In this document: one piece after another, positions 44,153-64,000 of the stretch
Layout: every line of letters begins with the position of its first letter
How positions within the stretch are numbered: the stretch's first letter is position 1
The notes under the pieces: generated by a model
The model's database searches: none
The model's input: the letters and a program-made list of their open reading frames with translations, nothing else
What the model was told of the DNA's origin: nothing
From: Bosea sp. ANAM02
GTDB taxonomy: Bacteria; Pseudomonadota; Alphaproteobacteria; Rhizobiales; Beijerinckiaceae
Direction of reading: 5' to 3'
NCBI RefSeq assembly: GCF_011764485.1
Contig: NZ_AP022848.1
Coordinates: 2,384,001 to 2,448,000 of the forward strand
Length of the DNA stretch: 64,000 nucleotides
Program-made: the position numbers and the translations under genes

Positions 44153-44559
44153 TGTTTCCATGAGTGAAGGGGCTCCGGCGTGCCTGGCACGAAGGGGTCT
44201 GTTTCGCGTTTTTCGGCGGTTTTCCGCTGAAAGATGGGTGATTGGGGCCGAAGAAAGCGATTTCCAAGGCCGGAATCATCCAGTCCTGTCTGAGACTGCA
44301 GGTGCCTTCCCGGTTCGTCCGGGAGCATAATTTCGCCAAGAGGCCTGCATAGACGGTGCAAGAGCTTAGTCCCGGATCGCGAGGTCCGGAAAGACGGTTC
44401 GAACCATCTCGCCCGATCGCGGCCCTTCGTGGGTTCGGGAGCGGGGACAGGGCACCAAGCGTCGCTTTGCGGGACGCCGGTGTCAACCGGGGTTTCGGGA
44501 AGCGGCATTTGCAACCGGCGGCCAGCCCACAAGGCCAGTCGCCTACCGGAGAGAGCCCA
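44153..44559 (+). promoter_or_regulatory. Long 5' leader of rplJ (likely L10 autoregulatory leader)
   Basis: About 400 bases without a credible gene run from the predicted promoter to rplJ. The last 200 bases contain several GC-rich inverted segments. In other bacteria L10(L12)4 binds such a leader to repress rplJL. I see nothing else in this stretch. Confidence 0.55.
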
Positions 44560-45075
44560 GTGGATAAAGCGGCAAAGAAAGATGCCGTCGCGTCGCTGAA
44601 CGGCGTGTTTGCGAACACGTCGGTCGTCGTCGTGGCCCACTATGCGGGTTTGACCGTGGCCCAGTTCCAGAAGCTTCGTCGCGAGATGAAGGCGAATGGC
44701 GCCACTGTTAAGGTCGCAAAGAACCGCTTGGCCAAGATCGCTCTTGAAGGCACCGACGTCGCGTCCATCAGCAAGCTGCTGACGGGTCCCACCCTGATCG
44801 CTTATTCAAACGATCCGGTCGCGGCGCCGAAGGTCGCCACCGCTTTCGCCAAGGAGAACGACAAGCTCGTCATCCTGGGCGGCGCGATGGGCACGACCGC
44901 CCTGAACCCCGATGGTGTCAAGGCCCTGGCCACGATGCCCTCGCTCGACGAACTGCGCGCCAAGCTCATCGGCCTTGTCCAGGCCCCGGCTACGAAGCTT
45001 GCGCAGCTCACGAACGCGCCCGCCGGCAAGCTGGCTCGCGTGGTTCAGGCCTACGCCGACAAGAATGCGGCTTGA
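44560..45075 (+). CDS. rplJ: 50S ribosomal protein L10
   Basis: The 171-residue protein starts at GTG 44560 ([17 protein letters not shown]), with CGGAGAGAG upstream. [12 protein letters not shown] and a C-terminal stalk helix ([12 protein letters not shown]) are typical. L10 anchors L7/L12 dimers to the ribosome. Confidence 0.96.
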   Translation: MDKAAKKDAVASLNGVFANTSVVVVAHYAGLTVAQFQKLRREMKANGATVKVAKNRLAKIALEGTDVASISKLLTGPTLIAYSNDPVAAPKVATAFAKENDKLVILGGAMGTTALNPDGVKALATMPSLDELRAKLIGLVQAPATKLAQLTNAPAGKLARVVQAYADKNAA

Positions 45076-45124
45076 TAGCCAGCAAACCCTTATCGTTCGA
45101 ACCTCTTAAGACAGGAAGTTTAAC

Positions 45125-45505
45125 ATGGCCGATCTCGCCAAGCTCGTCGACGAACTGTCGTCGCTCACCGTTCTCGAGGCCGCTGACCTCGCCAAGATGC
45201 TCGAAGAGAAGTGGGGCGTTTCCGCCGCCGCCGCCGTCGCCGTCGCTGCTGGCCCGGCCGCCGGTGGCGCTGCCGCCGCCGCTGCTGAAGAGCAGACCGA
45301 GTTCACCGTCGTTCTTGCCGCCGCCGGCGACAAGAAGATCGAGGTGATCAAGGAAGTCCGCGCCATCACCGGCCTGGGCCTGAAGGAAGCCAAGGACCTC
45401 GTCGAAGGCGCTCCGAAGCCGCTCAAGGAAGGCGTTGCCAAGGACGAGGCCGAGAAGCTCAAGAAGCAGCTCGAGGCCGTCGGCGCCAAGGTCGAGCTCA
45501 AGTGA
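45125..45505 (+). CDS. rplL: 50S ribosomal protein L7/L12
   Basis: The 126-residue acidic protein has the N-terminal dimerisation helices, an alanine-rich hinge (about 38-56) and the C-terminal domain with EKTEFTVVL-like sequence, [25 protein letters not shown]. It recruits translation GTPases. AGGAAG precedes the start. Confidence 0.98.
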   Translation: MADLAKLVDELSSLTVLEAADLAKMLEEKWGVSAAAAVAVAAGPAAGGAAAAAAEEQTEFTVVLAAAGDKKIEVIKEVRAITGLGLKEAKDLVEGAPKPLKEGVAKDEAEKLKKQLEAVGAKVELK

Positions 45506-45547
45506 GCTTGGGCCGGCTGATGCCGGTCCGACCGTAGTCACTATCGA

Positions 45548-45579
45548 CAGTCCCGGGGCGGCTCACGCCTCCGGGGCTG
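45548..45579 (+). promoter_or_regulatory. Hairpin after rplL (possible attenuator)
   Basis: CAGTCCCGG...CCGGGGCTG with an inner GGCG/CGCC stem gives a 13-bp stem with one G-T pair. A weak T-containing tail follows (TTGCGTCGTTT). In E. coli the rplL-rpoB gap holds a partial terminator. Confidence 0.5.
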
Positions 45580-45612
45580 TTGCGTCGTTTCCGCAAGGCG
45601 CGGCGAATCGGT

Positions 45613-45692
45613 GAGGCAGATCGTGTGATTTGCCTCGAACGGCTGACCCGGCGGCCTTGCCGTCGGCTCTGCGGGACCTCCGGGTCAGCCGT
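45613..45692 (+). promoter_or_regulatory. Two strong hairpins in the rpoB leader
   Basis: The first stem is GAGGCAGATC/GATTTGCCTC (45613-45636) with a GTGT loop and one G-T pair. The second is a perfect 13-bp inverted pair, ACGGCTGACCCGG (45639-45651) and its complement (45680-45692). They lie 94 bp before rpoB and may be RNA processing or attenuation signals. Confidence 0.55.
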
Positions 45693-45786
45693 CTGCAACA
45701 GCGGTTCATCGTCGGATGAATCTGCGCGGATGTGTCAAGGTTGGGCATGGCGTTCTCCGCCGGGCCCGAAGAACGCGAGGAACAAC

Positions 45787-49908
<4,122 letters not shown>

Positions 49909-50018
49909 GCCGCTAGACGAACCTTGGATATTCGCCGGCGGCACTGACGCCGCCGGCTGACGGAATTGACGAGCCGGGCAGGGCGGCCTTGAGCCCCACC
50001 GGCGGAAGGAGACAGGCG

Positions 50019-54203
<4,185 letters not shown>

Positions 54204-54237
54204 GCGGTCGGCAGCAGGCGCGTTCGGCAATCATCGG

Positions 54238-54268
54238 AAAGGCCGCCCCTCCCGGGCGGCCTTTTTGT
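54238..54268 (+). terminator. Intrinsic terminator of rpoBC
   Basis: GGCCGCCC and GGGCGGCC form a perfect 8-bp stem (54241-54261) with AAA before and TTTTT after. It lies 37 bp after the rpoC stop and separates this operon from str. Confidence 0.92.
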
Positions 54269-54341
54269 TTCAAGCAGGGGAGGGCGGCGGACCATCTCGG
54301 CGGATCGCCACAAAACCCCGGCGTTTTCGGCCATTTCGGGG

Positions 54342-54370
54342 TTGACGCGAATCTCCGCGTGAGTCATAAG
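54342..54370 (+). promoter_or_regulatory. Probable str operon promoter
   Basis: TTGACG (54342-54347) and CATAAG (54365-54370) are spaced by 17 bp. Transcription would begin near 54377, leaving a leader of about 260 bases before rpsL. I see no convincing gene in that leader. Confidence 0.6.
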
Positions 54371-54638
54371 CGCGCCACTGTCGACGGCTGTCGGACACGT
54401 TTGTCGCTTGCGCATGGTTCGCGAGCGAGGTTCGCGACCGAAACTCCGTCGGAATTCCAGCGTCGATTGACGACATGGCAGGACGCATGAACGCGGGTTT
54501 TCCGTGTTCCTCTGCTGGCGAACGCGCCTGAGGCCCCTGAAAGGGCGCCGATGGCGCGGCTTCGTTTATGTCATGGCTTTGCTCGGCCTGGGAGATTGAC
54601 CAGGAATTTCCAAACGCTCAGTGGGGCGAGAGGCCAGA

Positions 54639-55010
54639 ATGCCGACAATCAGCCAGCTCATCCGCAAGCCGCGGTTGCCCGTGAAGGTGCGCAACACCGC
54701 CCCGGCGCTTGAGAATTGCCCGCAGAAGCGCGGCGTTTGCACGCGCGTCTATACGACGACCCCGAAGAAGCCGAACTCGGCGCTCCGCAAGGTTGCGAAG
54801 GTTCGCCTGACCAACGGCTTCGAGGTGATCGGCTACATTCCGGGCGAGGGCCACAACCTCCAGGAGCACTCCGTCGTCATGATCCGTGGCGGCCGCGTGA
54901 AGGACCTTCCCGGCGTGCGCTATCACATCCTGCGCGGCGTGCTCGACACGCAGGGCGTCAAGAACCGCAAGCAGCGCCGTTCGAAGTACGGCGCGAAGCG
55001 TCCCAAGTAA
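54639..55010 (+). CDS. rpsL: 30S ribosomal protein S12
   Basis: The 123-residue protein starts [12 protein letters not shown] and contains [11 protein letters not shown] and [13 protein letters not shown]. The lysines at the usual streptomycin-resistance positions are wild type. It begins the str operon rpsL-rpsG-fusA-tuf. Confidence 0.98.
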   Translation: MPTISQLIRKPRLPVKVRNTAPALENCPQKRGVCTRVYTTTPKKPNSALRKVAKVRLTNGFEVIGYIPGEGHNLQEHSVVMIRGGRVKDLPGVRYHILRGVLDTQGVKNRKQRRSKYGAKRPK

Positions 55011-55077
55011 TTTCGGCCCGACCGGCCGGGCGCCCCGCCTGAGCCGGTCCGCCGCGTTGAAGATTTACGGAGACTAG

Positions 55078-55551
<474 letters not shown>

Positions 55552-55584
55552 GCGGCGCGCCGACCCGAGACATAGAGCACGATC

Positions 55585-57660
55585 ATGGCCCGTTCCCATC
55601 CCATCGAGCGTTATCGCAACTTCGGCATCATGGCCCACATCGATGCCGGCAAGACGACGACGACCGAGCGTATCCTCTACTATACCGGCAAATCCCATAA
55701 GATCGGCGAAGTCCATGACGGCGCCGCGACCATGGACTGGATGACGCAGGAGCAGGAGCGTGGCATCACGATCACCTCGGCTGCGACGACCTGCTTCTGG
55801 CGCGACAACCGCCTGAACATCATCGACACCCCCGGCCACGTCGACTTCACCATCGAAGTCGAGCGTTCGTTGCGCGTGCTCGACGGTGCCGTCTGCGTCC
55901 TCGACGGCAACCAGGGCGTCGAGCCCCAGACCGAAACCGTCTGGCGCCAGGCCGACAAGTACGACGTTCCGCGCGTCGTGTTCGTCAACAAGATGGACAA
56001 GATCGGCGCCGATTTCTATCGCTGCGTCCAGGACATCATCGACCGCGTCGCCGGCAAGCCCGTCTGCCTGCAGATCCCGATCGGTTCGGAGTCCAACTTC
56101 GCCGGCGTGATCGACCTCATCAAGATGAAGGCGATCGTCTGGAACGGCGAGGCGCTCGGCGCCTCCTTCGAGGAGAAGGACATCCCGGCCGATCTCGCCG
56201 ACAAGGCTGTCGAGTACCGTTCGAAGCTGGTCGAGGCCGCCGTCGAGATGGACGACGCCGCGATGGAAGCCTATCTCGAGGGTAGCGAGCCGGACGCCGA
56301 CACGCTGCGTCGTCTGGTGCGTACCGCCGTGCAGCGCCGTGCGTTCCACCCGGTCCTCTGCGGCTCGGCCTTCAAGAACAAGGGCGTGCAGCCCCTGCTG
56401 GACGCCGTCGTCGACTTCCTGCCGTCGCCGGTCGATCGCGGCGCGGTCGAAGGCATCGACTTCAAGACCGAAGAGCCGACCGTCCGCAATCCGAGCGACA
56501 GCGATCCGTTCGCGATGCTCGCGTTCAAGATCATGGACGACCCCTTCGTCGGCACCATCACCTTCTGCCGCATCTATTCGGGCAAGGTCGAGGCCGGCCA
56601 GGGCGTCATCAACTCGACCCGCGACAAGAAGGAGCGCGTCGGTCGCATGCTGCTGATGCATGCGAACAACCGTGAAGACATCAAGGAGGCTTATGCCGGC
56701 GACATCGTCGCCCTGGCCGGCCTCAAGGACGTCCGCACCGGCGACACGCTCTGCGACCCCAACCAGGCGGTCATCCTGGAGCGCATGGAGTTCCCCGAGC
56801 CGGTCATCACGATCGCGATCGAGCCGAAGTCCAAGGCCGACCAGGAGAAGCTGGGCCTCGCCCTGTCGAAGCTCGCGAACGAGGATCCGTCCTTCCGCGT
56901 GTCGACCGACCAGGAGAGCGGCCAGACCATCCTGAAGGGCATGGGCGAGCTGCATCTCGACATCAAGGTCGACATCCTGAAGCGCACCTACAAGGTCGAC
57001 GCCAATATCGGCGCGCCGCAGGTTGCGTATCGCGAGACGCTGACCAAGAAGGCCGAGATCGACTACACCCACAAGAAGCAGACCGGCGGCACGGGCCAGT
57101 TCGCCCGCGTCAAGCTCGTCATCGAGCCGAACGAGACCGGCAAGGGCTTCGAGTTCGAGTCGAAGATCGTCGGCGGCGCGGTGCCGAAGGAATATATCCC
57201 CGGCGTCGAGAAGGGCCTGAACTCGGTCATCAGCTCGGGCGTTCTCGCCGGCTTCCCGGTGGTGGACGTCAAGGTCTCGCTGATCGACGGCGCGTTCCAC
57301 GAAGTCGACTCGTCGGCCCTGGCCTTCGAAATCGCCTCCCGTGCGGCGCTGCGCGAGGGTCTGCAGAAGGGCGGCTCCGTGCTGCTCGAGCCGATCATGA
57401 AGGTCGAGGTCGTGACCCCGGAAGACTATACCGGTTCGGTCATCGGCGACCTGAACTCGCGTCGTGGCCAGATCCAGGGCCAGGACATGCGCGGCAACGC
57501 CGTCGTGATCAACGCGATGGTTCCGCTGGCGAACATGTTCGGCTACGTGAACCAGCTTCGCTCGTTCTCGCAGGGCCGCGCGAACTACACGATGCAGTTC
57601 GACCACTATGAGCAGGTGCCGTCGGCGGTGGCCGCCGAGGTCCAGGCCAAGTACGCCTGA
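55585..57660 (+). CDS. fusA: Elongation factor G
   Basis: The 691-residue translocase has GTP-binding motifs [19 protein letters not shown] and NKMDK, and the domain IV/V sequences near the C-terminus ([27 protein letters not shown]). The length and the absence of large inserts fit the canonical EF-G. Confidence 0.98.
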   Translation: MARSHPIERYRNFGIMAHIDAGKTTTTERILYYTGKSHKIGEVHDGAATMDWMTQEQERGITITSAATTCFWRDNRLNIIDTPGHVDFTIEVERSLRVLDGAVCVLDGNQGVEPQTETVWRQADKYDVPRVVFVNKMDKIGADFYRCVQDIIDRVAGKPVCLQIPIGSESNFAGVIDLIKMKAIVWNGEALGASFEEKDIPADLADKAVEYRSKLVEAAVEMDDAAMEAYLEGSEPDADTLRRLVRTAVQRRAFHPVLCGSAFKNKGVQPLLDAVVDFLPSPVDRGAVEGIDFKTEEPTVRNPSDSDPFAMLAFKIMDDPFVGTITFCRIYSGKVEAGQGVINSTRDKKERVGRMLLMHANNREDIKEAYAGDIVALAGLKDVRTGDTLCDPNQAVILERMEFPEPVITIAIEPKSKADQEKLGLALSKLANEDPSFRVSTDQESGQTILKGMGELHLDIKVDILKRTYKVDANIGAPQVAYRETLTKKAEIDYTHKKQTGGTGQFARVKLVIEPNETGKGFEFESKIVGGAVPKEYIPGVEKGLNSVISSGVLAGFPVVDVKVSLIDGAFHEVDSSALAFEIASRAALREGLQKGGSVLLEPIMKVEVVTPEDYTGSVIGDLNSRRGQIQGQDMRGNAVVINAMVPLANMFGYVNQLRSFSQGRANYTMQFDHYEQVPSAVAAEVQAKYA

Positions 57661-57711
57661 ACCCCGCACCGAACCGACTGACCATTTGAACAAGATTTGA
57701 CGGAGGCTACG

Positions 57712-58902
<1,191 letters not shown>

Positions 58903-58917
58903 CGCGTTTGCGTGAGG

Positions 58918-58947
58918 GGCGAGGGCCCTTCGGGGCCTTCGCCTTTT
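58918..58947 (+). terminator. Intrinsic terminator after tuf copy 2
   Basis: A GGCGAGGGCCC...GGGGCCTTCGCC stem with one G-T pair and a short loop is followed by TTTT. It lies 15 bp after the tuf stop and 23 bp before rpsJ, so it should only partly separate str from the S10 operon unless another promoter exists. Confidence 0.7.
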
Positions 58948-58969
58948 CACGTCACGGAGAACCAGGACC

Positions 58970-59278
<309 letters not shown>

Positions 59279-59349
59279 TCCAGTTTTAACGGGTCCTCTG
59301 TTTCCGGCTCACCCCGGATGGACATGACCCCAAAGGAAGGTATGCACCG

Positions 59350-60078
59350 ATGCGTTCCGGTGTGATTGCACAGAAAGTCGGGATGACCCGCATCTTCACG
59401 GATGCCGGCGAGCACATCCCGGTCACCGTGCTGAAGCTCGACAACTGCCAGGTCGTCGCGCATCGCACGATCGAGAAGAACGGCTATGTGGCCGTGCAGC
59501 TGGGCTCCGGCCAGGCGAAGGTGAAGAATGTCTCGAAGGCCGAGCGCGGTCATTTCGCGGTCGCCAAGGTCGAGCCGAAGCGCAAGGTGGTCGAGTTCCG
59601 CGTCAGCAACGACGCGCTGATCCCCGTCGGCGCCGAGCTGACCGCGGACCACTTCGTCGTCGGCCAGTTCGTCGACGTTTCCGGCACCACCACGGGTAAG
59701 GGTTTCGCCGGCGGCATGAAGCGCTGGAACTTCGGCGGCCTGCGCGCCACGCACGGCGTGTCGGTCTCGCATCGCTCGATCGGTTCGACCGGTGGCCGCC
59801 AGGACCCGGGCAAGACCTTCAAGAACAAGAAGATGCCGGGCCATCTCGGCGCCGAGCGCGTCACCACGCAGAACCTGCGCGTCGTCCAGACGGATGTCGA
59901 GCGCGGCCTGATCCTCGTCGAGGGCGCCGTTCCCGGCGTCGCCGGCGGCTGGATCCATGTCCGTGACGCCGTCAAGCGCGCCCTGCCGAAGGATGCGCCG
60001 CTGCCGGGTAAGTTCAAGGTTTCCGGCGAGGGCAAGGCGGAAGAGGCTCCTGCGGCCCAGGCTGAGGAGAACGCGTGA
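59350..60078 (+). CDS. rplC: 50S ribosomal protein L3
   Basis: The 242-residue protein begins [20 protein letters not shown] and has the central [17 protein letters not shown] loop that reaches the peptidyl transferase centre. A C-terminal 20-residue acidic/alanine tail extends beyond the E. coli protein, as usual in this group. Confidence 0.97.
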   Translation: MRSGVIAQKVGMTRIFTDAGEHIPVTVLKLDNCQVVAHRTIEKNGYVAVQLGSGQAKVKNVSKAERGHFAVAKVEPKRKVVEFRVSNDALIPVGAELTADHFVVGQFVDVSGTTTGKGFAGGMKRWNFGGLRATHGVSVSHRSIGSTGGRQDPGKTFKNKKMPGHLGAERVTTQNLRVVQTDVERGLILVEGAVPGVAGGWIHVRDAVKRALPKDAPLPGKFKVSGEGKAEEAPAAQAEENA

Positions 60079-60698
60079 TGAAGTTCGATATCGTCACTCT
60101 TGAAGGCAAATCTGCCGGCTCGCTCGAGGCAGCTGATGAGGTGTTCGGCCTGGAGCCGCGCGCCGATCTGCTCGCCCGCATGGTCCGCTATCAGCTCGCC
60201 AAGCGCCGCGCCGGGACCCACAAGTCCAAGGGCCGCTCGGAAGTCGATCGCACCCGCAAGAAGATCTACAAGCAGAAGGGCACCGGCGGCGCTCGCCACG
60301 GCGCGGCTTCGGCTCCGCAGTTCCGCGGCGGCGGCAAGGCTTTCGGCCCGGTCGTCCGCGACCACGGCCATGATCTTCCCAAGAAGGTCCGCGCTCTCGC
60401 TCTGCGCCATGCGCTCTCGGCCAAGGCCAAGGATGCCGGCATCATCGTGATCGACGATGCCAAGCTCTCCGAGCCGAAGACCAAGGTGCTGCTCGGCCAT
60501 TTCGGCAAGCTCGACCTGTCGAGCGCGCTGATCATCGGCGGCGCCGAGATCGATACCAATTTCGGCCTGGCCGCTCGCTCGATCCCGAATGTCGACGTGC
60601 TGCCGGTCCAGGGCATCAACGTTTACGACATCCTGCGTCGCGACAAGCTCGTCCTGACGCGCGCGGCCGTCGATGCGCTGGAGGCGCGCTTCAAATGA
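60078..60698 (+). CDS. rplD: 50S ribosomal protein L4
   Basis: The 206-residue protein contains [20 protein letters not shown] and [12 protein letters not shown], the extended loop lining the exit tunnel. In E. coli L4 represses the S10 operon. The ATG at 60078 shares a base with the rplC stop; a GTG at 60075 is an alternative. Confidence 0.97.
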   Translation: MKFDIVTLEGKSAGSLEAADEVFGLEPRADLLARMVRYQLAKRRAGTHKSKGRSEVDRTRKKIYKQKGTGGARHGAASAPQFRGGGKAFGPVVRDHGHDLPKKVRALALRHALSAKAKDAGIIVIDDAKLSEPKTKVLLGHFGKLDLSSALIIGGAEIDTNFGLAARSIPNVDVLPVQGINVYDILRRDKLVLTRAAVDALEARFK

Positions 60699-61006
60699 GC
60701 CAGTCCGCCAAGAACCTCGACCCGCGCCACTACGATGTGATCGTGGCGCCGGTCATCACCGAGAAGGCGACGATGCTCTCCGAGCACAACAAGGTCGTCT
60801 TCAAGGTTGCCAAGACCGCAACGAAGCCGCAGATCAAGGCGGCGATCGAGAAGCTCTTCGACGTCAAGGTCAAGAGCGTCAACACGATCGTCACCGAGGG
60901 CAAGGTCAAGATGTTCCGTGGCCGTCCCGGCCAGCGTTCGGACGTCAAGAAGGCGGTCGTGACCCTCGAAGAGGGCCACTCCATCGACGTGACCACGGGC
61001 CTGTGA
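60695..61006 (+). CDS. rplW: 50S ribosomal protein L23
   Basis: The 103-residue protein contains [18 protein letters not shown] and [17 protein letters not shown]. It sits at the tunnel exit and docks trigger factor and SRP. The start overlaps the rplD stop (ATGA). Confidence 0.97.
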   Translation: MSQSAKNLDPRHYDVIVAPVITEKATMLSEHNKVVFKVAKTATKPQIKAAIEKLFDVKVKSVNTIVTEGKVKMFRGRPGQRSDVKKAVVTLEEGHSIDVTTGL

Positions 61007-61016
61007 GGAAATCATC

Positions 61017-61859
61017 ATGGCTTTGAAGAACTTCAAGCCGATCACGCCGAGCCTTCGCCAGCTCGTGATCGTCGACCGCAGCGAGCTCTACAAGGGCAAG
61101 CCGGTCAAGACCCTGACCGAGGGCAAGTCGTCCTCGGGCGGTCGCAACAATCTCGGCCGCATCACCGTCCGCTTCCGCGGCGGTGGCCACAAGCGCACGC
61201 TGCGTCTCATCGACTTCAAGCGTCGCGGCAAGGCCGGCATTCCGGCGACCGTCGAGCGGATCGAGTACGATCCGAACCGCACGGCCTTCATCGCCCTGAT
61301 CAAGTATCAGGACGGCGAGCTCTCCTACATCCTGGCGCCGCAGCGCCTGGCTGTCGGCGACACGGTCCTCGCGGGTGACTCGGTCGACGTGAAGCCCGGC
61401 AACGCGGCCCCGATGGGCTCGCTGCCGATCGGCACGATCGTGCACAATGTCGAGCTGAAGATCGGCAAGGGCGGCGCGCTCGCCCGTTCGGCCGGCAACT
61501 ACGCCCAGATCGTCGGTCGCGACCAGGGCTACGTCATCGTCCGCCTGAACTCGGGCGAGCAGCGCCTGATCTCGGGCTTGTGCTATGCTACCGTCGGCGC
61601 CGTTTCGAACCCGGATCACATGAACCGGAACGACGGCAAGGCTGGTCGCTCGCGCTGGCTCGGCCGCCGTCCGCATAACCGCGGCGTCTCGATGAACCCG
61701 GTCGACCACCCGCATGGTGGTGGTGAAGGCCGGACCTCGGGTGGCCGTCATCCGGTCACGCCCTGGGGTCTGCCGACCAAGGGCAAGAAGACCCGCTCGA
61801 ACAAGCGGACCGATACGTTCATCGTGTCGAGCCGTCACGCCCGCAAGAAGAAGAACTGA
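61017..61859 (+). CDS. rplB: 50S ribosomal protein L2
   Basis: The 280-residue protein has [15 protein letters not shown], the conserved [14 protein letters not shown] loop near the peptidyl transferase centre and a basic C-terminus. It follows rplW after 10 bp. Confidence 0.98.
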   Translation: MALKNFKPITPSLRQLVIVDRSELYKGKPVKTLTEGKSSSGGRNNLGRITVRFRGGGHKRTLRLIDFKRRGKAGIPATVERIEYDPNRTAFIALIKYQDGELSYILAPQRLAVGDTVLAGDSVDVKPGNAAPMGSLPIGTIVHNVELKIGKGGALARSAGNYAQIVGRDQGYVIVRLNSGEQRLISGLCYATVGAVSNPDHMNRNDGKAGRSRWLGRRPHNRGVSMNPVDHPHGGGEGRTSGGRHPVTPWGLPTKGKKTRSNKRTDTFIVSSRHARKKKN

Positions 61860-61867
61860 GGTCCGTC

Positions 61868-62146
61868 ATGGCGCGTTCGCTTTGGAAAGGTCCGTTCGTC
61901 GACGGATACCTCCTGAAGAAGGCCGAGGTCGCCAGGACCTCGGCTCGTAATGAAGTTATCAAGATCTGGAGCCGTCGCTCCACGATCCTGCCGCAGTTCG
62001 TCGGTCTGACGTTCGGCGTCTACAACGGCCATAAGCATGTGCCGGTGTCCGTGTCCGAGGAGATGGTCGGTCATAAGTTCGGCGAGTTCTCGCCGACCCG
62101 CACCTTCCACGGCCACGCCGCCGACAAGAAGGCGAAGAGGAAGTAA
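61868..62146 (+). CDS. rpsS: 30S ribosomal protein S19
   Basis: The 92-residue protein begins [20 protein letters not shown] and has [21 protein letters not shown]. It binds the 16S rRNA head with S13. It lies 8 bp after rplB. Confidence 0.98.
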   Translation: MARSLWKGPFVDGYLLKKAEVARTSARNEVIKIWSRRSTILPQFVGLTFGVYNGHKHVPVSVSEEMVGHKFGEFSPTRTFHGHAADKKAKRK

Positions 62147-62149
62147 GCC

Positions 62150-62533
62150 ATGGGTAAAGCATCCGCCCCCCGTGCGCTGCCCGAGAACGAAGCCACTGCG
62201 ATCGCTCGCAACCTTCGCGTCTCGCCGCAGAAGCTAAACCTCGTCGCTCAGCTCATCCGTGGCAAGAAGGTCGCGACCGCGCTCGCCGATCTCGAGTTCT
62301 CGCGCAAGCGGATCTCGCTCGATGTGCGCAAGTGCCTGCAGAGCGCGATCGCCAACGCCGAGAACAACCATGATCTCGACGTCGACGATCTCGTTGTCGC
62401 ACAGGCCTTCGTCGGCAAGGCGCTCGTCATGAAGCGCTTCCATGCCCGCGCCCGCGGCCGTGGCGCCCGTATCCTGAAGCCGTTCTCGAACATCACGATC
62501 GTGGTGCGCGAAGTGCAGGCTGCGAAGGCCTGA
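62150..62533 (+). CDS. rplV: 50S ribosomal protein L22
   Basis: The 127-residue protein contains [20 protein letters not shown] and a C-terminal hairpin loop region with [17 protein letters not shown], which contacts the exit tunnel and macrolide site. It starts 3 bp after rpsS. Confidence 0.97.
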   Translation: MGKASAPRALPENEATAIARNLRVSPQKLNLVAQLIRGKKVATALADLEFSRKRISLDVRKCLQSAIANAENNHDLDVDDLVVAQAFVGKALVMKRFHARARGRGARILKPFSNITIVVREVQAAKA

Positions 62534-62543
62534 GGAGAGAACG

Positions 62544-63269
62544 ATGGGTCAGAAAATCAATCCGATCGGCCTTCGCCTCGGCATCAACCGCACCTGGGAC
62601 TCGCGTTGGTTCGCCAACAAGGGCGAGTACGGCAAGCTGCTGCATGAGGACATGGCTATCCGCGCCGCGCTCATGAAGCTGCTGAAGCAGGCCGCCGTCT
62701 CGAAGATCATCATCGAGCGTCCGCACAAGAAGTGCCGCGTCACCATCCACTCGGCGCGTCCGGGCGTGGTGATCGGCAAGAAGGGTGCCGATATCGAGAA
62801 GCTCCGCAAGGAAGTCTCGAAGCTCACCAAGGCCGACGTGACGATCAACATCGTCGAGGTGCGCAAGCCCGAGATCGACGCGACGCTCGTCGCCGACTCG
62901 ATCGCCCAGCAGCTCGAGCGCCGCGTCGCCTTCCGTCGTGCCATGAAGCGCGCCGTTCAGTCGGCGATGCGTCTGGGCGCCGAGGGCATCCGCATCAACT
63001 GCTCGGGCCGCCTCGGCGGCGCCGAGATCGCCCGCCTCGAATGGTATCGTGAGGGCCGCGTGCCGCTGCATACGCTGCGCGCCGACGTCGATTACGGCGT
63101 CGCCACCGCTTTCACGACCTACGGGACGTGCGGCATCAAGGTCTGGATCTTCAAGGGCGAGATCCTGGAACACGACCCGATGGCCCAGGACAAGCGCCTC
63201 TCCGACGAGGGCGGCCGCTCCGGCGGTCGTGATCGCGACCATCGCGATCGTCGCGAGCAGGCTGCGTAA
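62544..63269 (+). CDS. rpsC: 30S ribosomal protein S3
   Basis: The 241-residue protein begins [18 protein letters not shown], has a KH domain with [14 protein letters not shown] and the closing [10 protein letters not shown] segment. A C-terminal tail rich in arginine and aspartate (about 225-241) is lineage-typical. Confidence 0.98.
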   Translation: MGQKINPIGLRLGINRTWDSRWFANKGEYGKLLHEDMAIRAALMKLLKQAAVSKIIIERPHKKCRVTIHSARPGVVIGKKGADIEKLRKEVSKLTKADVTINIVEVRKPEIDATLVADSIAQQLERRVAFRRAMKRAVQSAMRLGAEGIRINCSGRLGGAEIARLEWYREGRVPLHTLRADVDYGVATAFTTYGTCGIKVWIFKGEILEHDPMAQDKRLSDEGGRSGGRDRDHRDRREQAA

Positions 63270-63287
63270 GGCTGATCGAGAAGAGCC

Positions 63288-63701
63288 ATGCTGCAACCAA
63301 AACGCACCAAGTTCCGCAAGCAGTTCAAGGGACGCATCTCCGGCGTCGCCAAGGGCGGCACGGACCTCAACTTCGGCCAGTTCGGCCTGAAGGCCCAGGA
63401 GCCCGAGCGCATCACCGCCCGGCAGATCGAGGCGGCCCGCCGCGCGATCACCCGCGCCATGAAGCGCGTCGGCCGTGTCTGGATCCGCGTGTTCCCCGAC
63501 GTGCCGGTTTCCAAGAAGCCGACCGAAGTCCGCATGGGTAAGGGCAAGGGTTCGCCCGAGTTCTGGGCGGCCAAGGTCAAGCCGGGCCGGATCATGTTCG
63601 AGCTCGACGGCGTGTCCGAGGAGATCGCCCGCGAGGCGCTGCGTCTCGGCGCCGCCAAGCTGCCGATCAAGACCCGCTTCATCCAGCGCATCGCCGAGTA
63701 A
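63288..63701 (+). CDS. rplP: 50S ribosomal protein L16
   Basis: The 137-residue protein begins [17 protein letters not shown] and has [19 protein letters not shown], the tRNA-contacting loop. Follows rpsC after 18 bp. Confidence 0.98.
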   Translation: MLQPKRTKFRKQFKGRISGVAKGGTDLNFGQFGLKAQEPERITARQIEAARRAITRAMKRVGRVWIRVFPDVPVSKKPTEVRMGKGKGSPEFWAAKVKPGRIMFELDGVSEEIAREALRLGAAKLPIKTRFIQRIAE

Positions 63702-63712
63702 GGGAGGGCGAC

Positions 63713-63925
63713 ATGAAAATCACACAGCGTCAGTCCGACCTGAAGGCCATGAGCACGGACCAGCTCCAGGACGAGCTCCTGAAGCTCAAGAAGGAGCAGT
63801 TCAACCTGCGCTTCCAGAAGGCCACCGGGCAGCTCGAGAACACCGCGCGCGTCACCGAAGTGCGCAAGGACATCGCCCGCATCAAGACGCTGCAGCGGTC
63901 GAAGACCGTCGCGGCGAGCGCGTGA
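63713..63925 (+). CDS. rpmC: 50S ribosomal protein L29
   Basis: The 70-residue two-helix protein has [24 protein letters not shown], the family signature. It sits at the exit tunnel. Confidence 0.97.
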   Translation: MKITQRQSDLKAMSTDQLQDELLKLKKEQFNLRFQKATGQLENTARVTEVRKDIARIKTLQRSKTVAASA

Positions 63926-63935
63926 GGAGAGAATA

Positions 63936-64000
63936 ATGCCTAAGCGCGTACTGCAGGGCGTCGTCGTCAGCGACAAGCAGAACAAAACTGTTGTGGTCAA
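63936..64000 (+). CDS. rpsQ: 30S ribosomal protein S17 (partial, cut by window end)
   Basis: Only the first 21 codons are in the window: MPKRVLQGVVVSDKQNKTVVV, the standard S17 start. GAGGAGAG precedes the ATG. The gene continues beyond the right edge. Confidence 0.95.
   Translation, partial: MPKRVLQGVVVSDKQNKTVVV

Noticed and set aside
54475..54531. An 18-codon leader peptide gene in the str leader
   Set aside because: No clear ribosome site and no run of a regulatory amino acid; too short to support by sequence alone.

Overview
The window is a GC-rich chromosomal segment of an alphaproteobacterium, most likely of the order Hyphomicrobiales (Bosea/Methylobacterium-like). The case rests on the high GC at third codon positions, the tRNA-Trp/secE/nusG/rplKAJL/rpoBC/str/S10 order with a second tuf gene, the Rhizobiales style of type VI secretion locus (TssL carrying an OmpA domain, PpkA-PppA-TagF-TagH phosphoregulation, no TssJ), and dispersed palindromes of types I recall from this order. 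The genus call is inference.

Left half (about 0.2-33 kb): a complete contact-dependent type VI secretion system (T6SS) in several opposed blocks. A SAM methyltransferase with a regulatory domain, an unusual membrane-anchored lytic transglycosylase carrying an insertion-sequence-type zinc ribbon, and a small hypothetical gene come first on the plus strand. A minus-strand operon tssK-tssL-tssM-tagF-pppA-ppkA follows, giving the baseplate-membrane connector, the inner-membrane complex and the threonine-phosphorylation switch. A plus-strand PAAR/unknown/RidA block and a minus-strand vgrG/unknown/tagH block follow. Then comes a plus-strand run: an OmpA-like protein, tssA, tssB, tssC, hcp, tssE, tssF, tssG, tssH (clpV) and an NlpC/P60-like cysteine hydrolase that is a good candidate for a cell-wall-degrading effector. 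Sheath (TssBC), tube (Hcp), spike (VgrG, PAAR), baseplate (TssAEFGK), membrane complex (TssLM), recycling ATPase (ClpV) and regulators (PpkA, PppA, TagF, TagH) are all present. TssJ is not.

Middle (33-41 kb): metabolic and accessory genes. These are glpD, a fused TRAP transporter permease, pncB, the first tuf copy with its own promoter and terminator, a HigB/HigA-like toxin-antitoxin pair with a palindromic operator laid over its promoter, and a DapA-superfamily lyase.

Right half (41-64 kb): core transcription and translation genes, all on the plus strand. They run tRNA-Trp, a small methyltransferase, secE, nusG, rplK, rplA, rplJ, rplL, rpoB, rpoC, then the str operon (rpsL, rpsG, fusA, second tuf), then the S10 operon from rpsJ to the window edge inside rpsQ. 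Promoter-like hexamers with 17-bp spacing precede tuf copy 1, the toxin-antitoxin pair, rplJ and rpsL. Intrinsic terminators follow both tuf genes and rpoC.

The observations most worth following up are the insertion-sequence-derived zinc ribbon fused to a T6SS-linked transglycosylase, a short threonine motif shared by PpkA and TssL that could be the phospho-docking site for TagH, the effector candidate with no neighbouring immunity gene, perfect hairpins in each gap around tssC and hcp, a sharp gene-conversion tract between the two tuf genes, and the toxin-antitoxin promoter/operator with a possibly leaderless toxin message.
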